NCBI GenBank assembly: GCA_029881015.1
Contig: JAOUNK010000132.1
Span: forward strand, 1-8,653
Reading direction: 5' to 3'
Length of the DNA stretch: 8,653 nt
Source of the DNA: Gammaproteobacteria bacterium
GTDB taxonomy: Bacteria; Pseudomonadota; Gammaproteobacteria; Steroidobacterales; Woeseiaceae
Below the pieces are notes generated by a model. The model did no database searches, was not told where the DNA came from, and saw only the letters and a program-made list of their open reading frames with translations. Made by a program: the position numbers and the translations under genes. Shown here piece by piece: positions 7,359 through 8,653 of the stretch. Each line of letters begins with the position of its first letter. Positions within the stretch are counted from its first letter, which is position 1.

Positions 7359-7682
7359 TTGAGCAAAATCGCACGCCGCAAATTCCTCCAGCTTTCAGCC
7401 GTCGCGGCTGCAGGCTGCTTCGTACAACCCGGCCGTGAAGCCCGCGCGTCAGATCTGCCGCAGCTGGCGGAAGACGATCCGATGGCGAAGGCCATGAAGT
7501 ACACGCACGACGCGTCGACGGTCGACGCTGCATCGCGCAACAATCCTGCCGCTGACCAGACCTGCGCCAACTGTGCACTGGTCCAGGGTGCCGATGGCGA
7601 CGCATGGCGTCCCTGCCAGATCTTCCCGGGCAAGGCTGTCAACGCCAATGGCTGGTGCTCGGTCTGGGCGCCAAAAGCCTGA
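7359..7682 (+). CDS. hip: High-potential iron-sulfur protein (HiPIP), Tat-exported
   Basis: This 107-residue precursor is a small periplasmic [4Fe-4S] electron carrier working at high potential. In other bacteria such proteins feed electrons to photosynthetic reaction centres or terminal oxidases. The start is TTG, set by a strong Shine-Dalgarno sequence. The N-terminus is a twin-arginine signal (ARRKFLQLS, R6-R7) followed by a hydrophobic AVAAAG stretch, with likely cleavage after residue 30 in REARA-SDLP. Folded export fits a preassembled cluster. The mature part has the four ligands C69, C72, C86 and C100 with HiPIP spacing (CX2C, then 13 and 13 residues), the conserved tyrosine Y48 in MKYTHDA, and aromatic residues around the last ligand (GWCSVW). 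The mature length of about 77 residues is normal. The gene is divergent from the formate dehydrogenase operon and followed by an intrinsic terminator, so it is probably transcribed alone. C20 in the signal does not form a good lipobox. Its redox partners are not encoded here. Confidence 0.93.
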   Translation: MSKIARRKFLQLSAVAAAGCFVQPGREARASDLPQLAEDDPMAKAMKYTHDASTVDAASRNNPAADQTCANCALVQGADGDAWRPCQIFPGKAVNANGWCSVWAPKA

Positions 7683-7707
7683 TCGACAGCAAGATAGTTG
7701 CAAGTGG

Positions 7708-7736
7708 AACGCCGGCTGACATGCCGGCGTTTTCAT
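7708..7736 (+). terminator. Intrinsic terminator after the HiPIP gene
   Basis: A 9-bp GC-rich stem (AACGCCGGC at 7708-7716 with GCCGGCGTT at 7723-7731) closes a 6-base loop and runs into TTTT-C-ATTT. It starts 25 bases after the HiPIP stop, the usual place for a Rho-independent terminator. The reverse strand lacks a matching T-run, so it probably works only in the plus direction. Confidence 0.85.
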
Positions 7737-7745
7737 TTGTACAAT
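7716..7745 (+). promoter_or_regulatory. Sigma-70-like promoter for the aminotransferase gene
   Basis: CTGACA (7716-7721) agrees with the -35 consensus at 5 of 6 positions, and TACAAT (7740-7745) with the -10 consensus at 5 of 6, with an 18-base spacer. Transcription would start near 7752 and give a leader of about 40 bases before the TTG. The -35 element sits in the loop of the upstream terminator. The call is by eye. Confidence 0.55.
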
Positions 7746-7780
7746 GCGTTGGTGCAGGCCGAGCCTGTGATCACCGCACT

Positions 7781-7784
7781 GGAG
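7781..7784 (+). promoter_or_regulatory. Ribosome binding site that fixes the TTG start of the aminotransferase
   Basis: GGAG lies 7 bases before the TTG at 7792. An in-frame TGA at 7768-7770 excludes any start further upstream, and no in-frame ATG occurs before residue 78, which lies within the conserved domain. Confidence 0.8.
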
Positions 7785-7791
7785 ACCCACC

Positions 7792-8653
7792 TTGTTTGAA
7801 TCCCTGCAGGCCGCGCCGGCCGACGCCATCCTCGGCCTCATTACCGAGCACAAGAACGATCCGCGACCCGAGAAGATCGATCTCGGTGTCGGTGTGTTTC
7901 GCACCGCCGAGGGTGAAACGCCGGTGCTCGATGTGGTCAAGCTGGCCGAGCAGCGCATCATCGATACGCAGGAGAGCAAGGCCTACATAGGCACCGCCGG
8001 CGACCCGCAGTTCAATGCGGCCATGCAGGACCTCATGTTCGCGGACTCCGTCGACCCCGCGCGCATCGGCACCATCCAGGCGCCCGGCGGATCGGGCAGT
8101 CTGCGCGTCGCAGCGGGCCTGATCCTGCGGGCGAACCCGAATGCGAAGGTCTGGGTCAGCGATCCAACGTGGGCAAACCACATACCGTTGCTGGGTGGAG
8201 CGGGCCTCAGGCTTGAATCGTATCCGTACTACGACACCGGGAATCACGTCATCCATATCGACCGGATGCTCGACACGCTGCGCAAGGCTGACGCCGGTGA
8301 CATCGTGTTACTGCATGCCTGTTGCCACAACCCGTCCGGGCTCGATCCGTCGGACGAGGAGTGGGAAGCGATCGGTGACGTCATTCTCGAGCGCGGCCTG
8401 GTGCCGTTCGTCGACATGGCCTACCAGGGCTTCGCGCGGAGCCTCGCCGAAGATGCTTTCGCGGTGCGCCACCTGGCAAGCCGCGTCCCCGAGATGATCG
8501 TCTCGGGATCCTGTTCCAAGAATTTCGGACTTTATCGCGACCGGGTGGGCAGCCTGTCACTGCTGGCGGCGGACAAGGCGTCTCGCGATATCGTCTACAG
8601 CCAGATCAACAACGTGGTACGAACGATCTACTCCGTGCCGCCCGACCACGGTG
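7792..8653 (+). CDS. Aspartate/aromatic aminotransferase (AspC/TyrB type), N-terminal part
   Basis: This is a PLP-dependent class I aminotransferase, cut by the window end after 287 of an expected 395-400 residues. It should move an amino group between aspartate or an aromatic amino acid and 2-oxoglutarate in the cytosol. The start is TTG. Family landmarks in order: ADAILGLITEHKNDPRPEKI and DLGVGVF near the N-terminus; SKAYIGTAGDPQFN (62-75); GGSGSLRVAA (99-108) for phosphate binding; DPTWANH with W127 stacking on PLP; HACCHNPSGLDPS with N180; VDMAYQGFARS with D208 and Y211 holding the cofactor ring and O3'; and SGSCSKNFGLYRDRVG with the Schiff-base lysine K243 and R251. The CCHNP and SKNFGLY signatures mark the AspC/TyrB branch, not other class I groups. 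AspC and TyrB cannot be told apart here, since substrate range depends on residues I cannot judge by eye. It is separated from the HiPIP gene by a terminator and has its own likely promoter, so no functional link to its neighbours is implied. Confidence 0.92.
   Translation, partial: MFESLQAAPADAILGLITEHKNDPRPEKIDLGVGVFRTAEGETPVLDVVKLAEQRIIDTQESKAYIGTAGDPQFNAAMQDLMFADSVDPARIGTIQAPGGSGSLRVAAGLILRANPNAKVWVSDPTWANHIPLLGGAGLRLESYPYYDTGNHVIHIDRMLDTLRKADAGDIVLLHACCHNPSGLDPSDEEWEAIGDVILERGLVPFVDMAYQGFARSLAEDAFAVRHLASRVPEMIVSGSCSKNFGLYRDRVGSLSLLAADKASRDIVYSQINNVVRTIYSVPPDHG

Noticed and set aside
7407..7421. Tat lipoprotein reading of the HiPIP signal (AAGC, C20)
   Set aside because: The -3 position is alanine, not the usual leucine-like residue, and a normal AxA cleavage site follows at residues 28-30.
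7744..7770. Eight-codon leader frame (ATG at 7744) before the aminotransferase, as a possible attenuator peptide
   Set aside because: The ATG overlaps the likely -10 element, so it lies upstream of the predicted transcription start. It has no ribosome binding site and no run of a regulatory amino acid.

Overview
The window looks like chromosomal DNA of a free-living, respiratory, high-GC proteobacterium, most likely a gammaproteobacterium. The grounds are a soluble NAD-type molybdenum formate dehydrogenase, a Tat-exported high-potential iron-sulfur protein (HiPIP), a Fur-like palindrome and GC-rich codon use. The genus cannot be fixed from the sequence. No mobile element, tRNA, rRNA, CRISPR array or phage gene is visible, and coding density is very high.

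Left part, plus strand (1-1504): the 3' end of a SYLF/YSC84-type lipid-binding protein gene, then after 8 bases a TTG-started gene for an exported or membrane-anchored protein that I do not recognise. That protein has a hydrophobic N-terminus, a glycine-rich middle and a fibronectin-III-like C-terminus. The pair looks like an envelope operon.

Middle, minus strand (1524-7172, read right to left): fdhD, fdsG, fdsB, fdsA. The three junctions overlap by 1, 4 and 4 bases, so the four genes form one tightly coupled operon. FdsA (Mo-bis-MGD catalytic subunit with five Fe-S clusters), FdsB (FMN/NADH and one [4Fe-4S]) and FdsG ([2Fe-2S]) make a soluble NAD+-dependent formate dehydrogenase. FdhD supplies the sulfur needed by the molybdenum cofactor. 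All cluster ligands and catalytic residues I looked for are present. The chaperone gene comes first, and no fdsD follows fdsA, unlike the fdsGBACD order known from Cupriavidus and Rhodobacter.

Right part: a 186-base divergent intergenic region (7173-7358) carries a perfect TGAGAA-TCG-TTCTCA inverted repeat resembling a Fur box. It separates the formate dehydrogenase operon from a TTG-started Tat-exported HiPIP gene on the plus strand. The HiPIP gene ends at a strong intrinsic terminator. A good sigma-70-like promoter overlaps that terminator and leads into a TTG-started aspartate/aromatic aminotransferase gene, which is cut by the window end.

The core of the window is therefore formate oxidation to CO2 with NADH production, next to a periplasmic electron carrier, both rich in iron-sulfur clusters and possibly tied together by iron-responsive control. 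I see no strong evidence of a wholly new system. The least explained material is the unknown envelope gene and the shared regulatory region.
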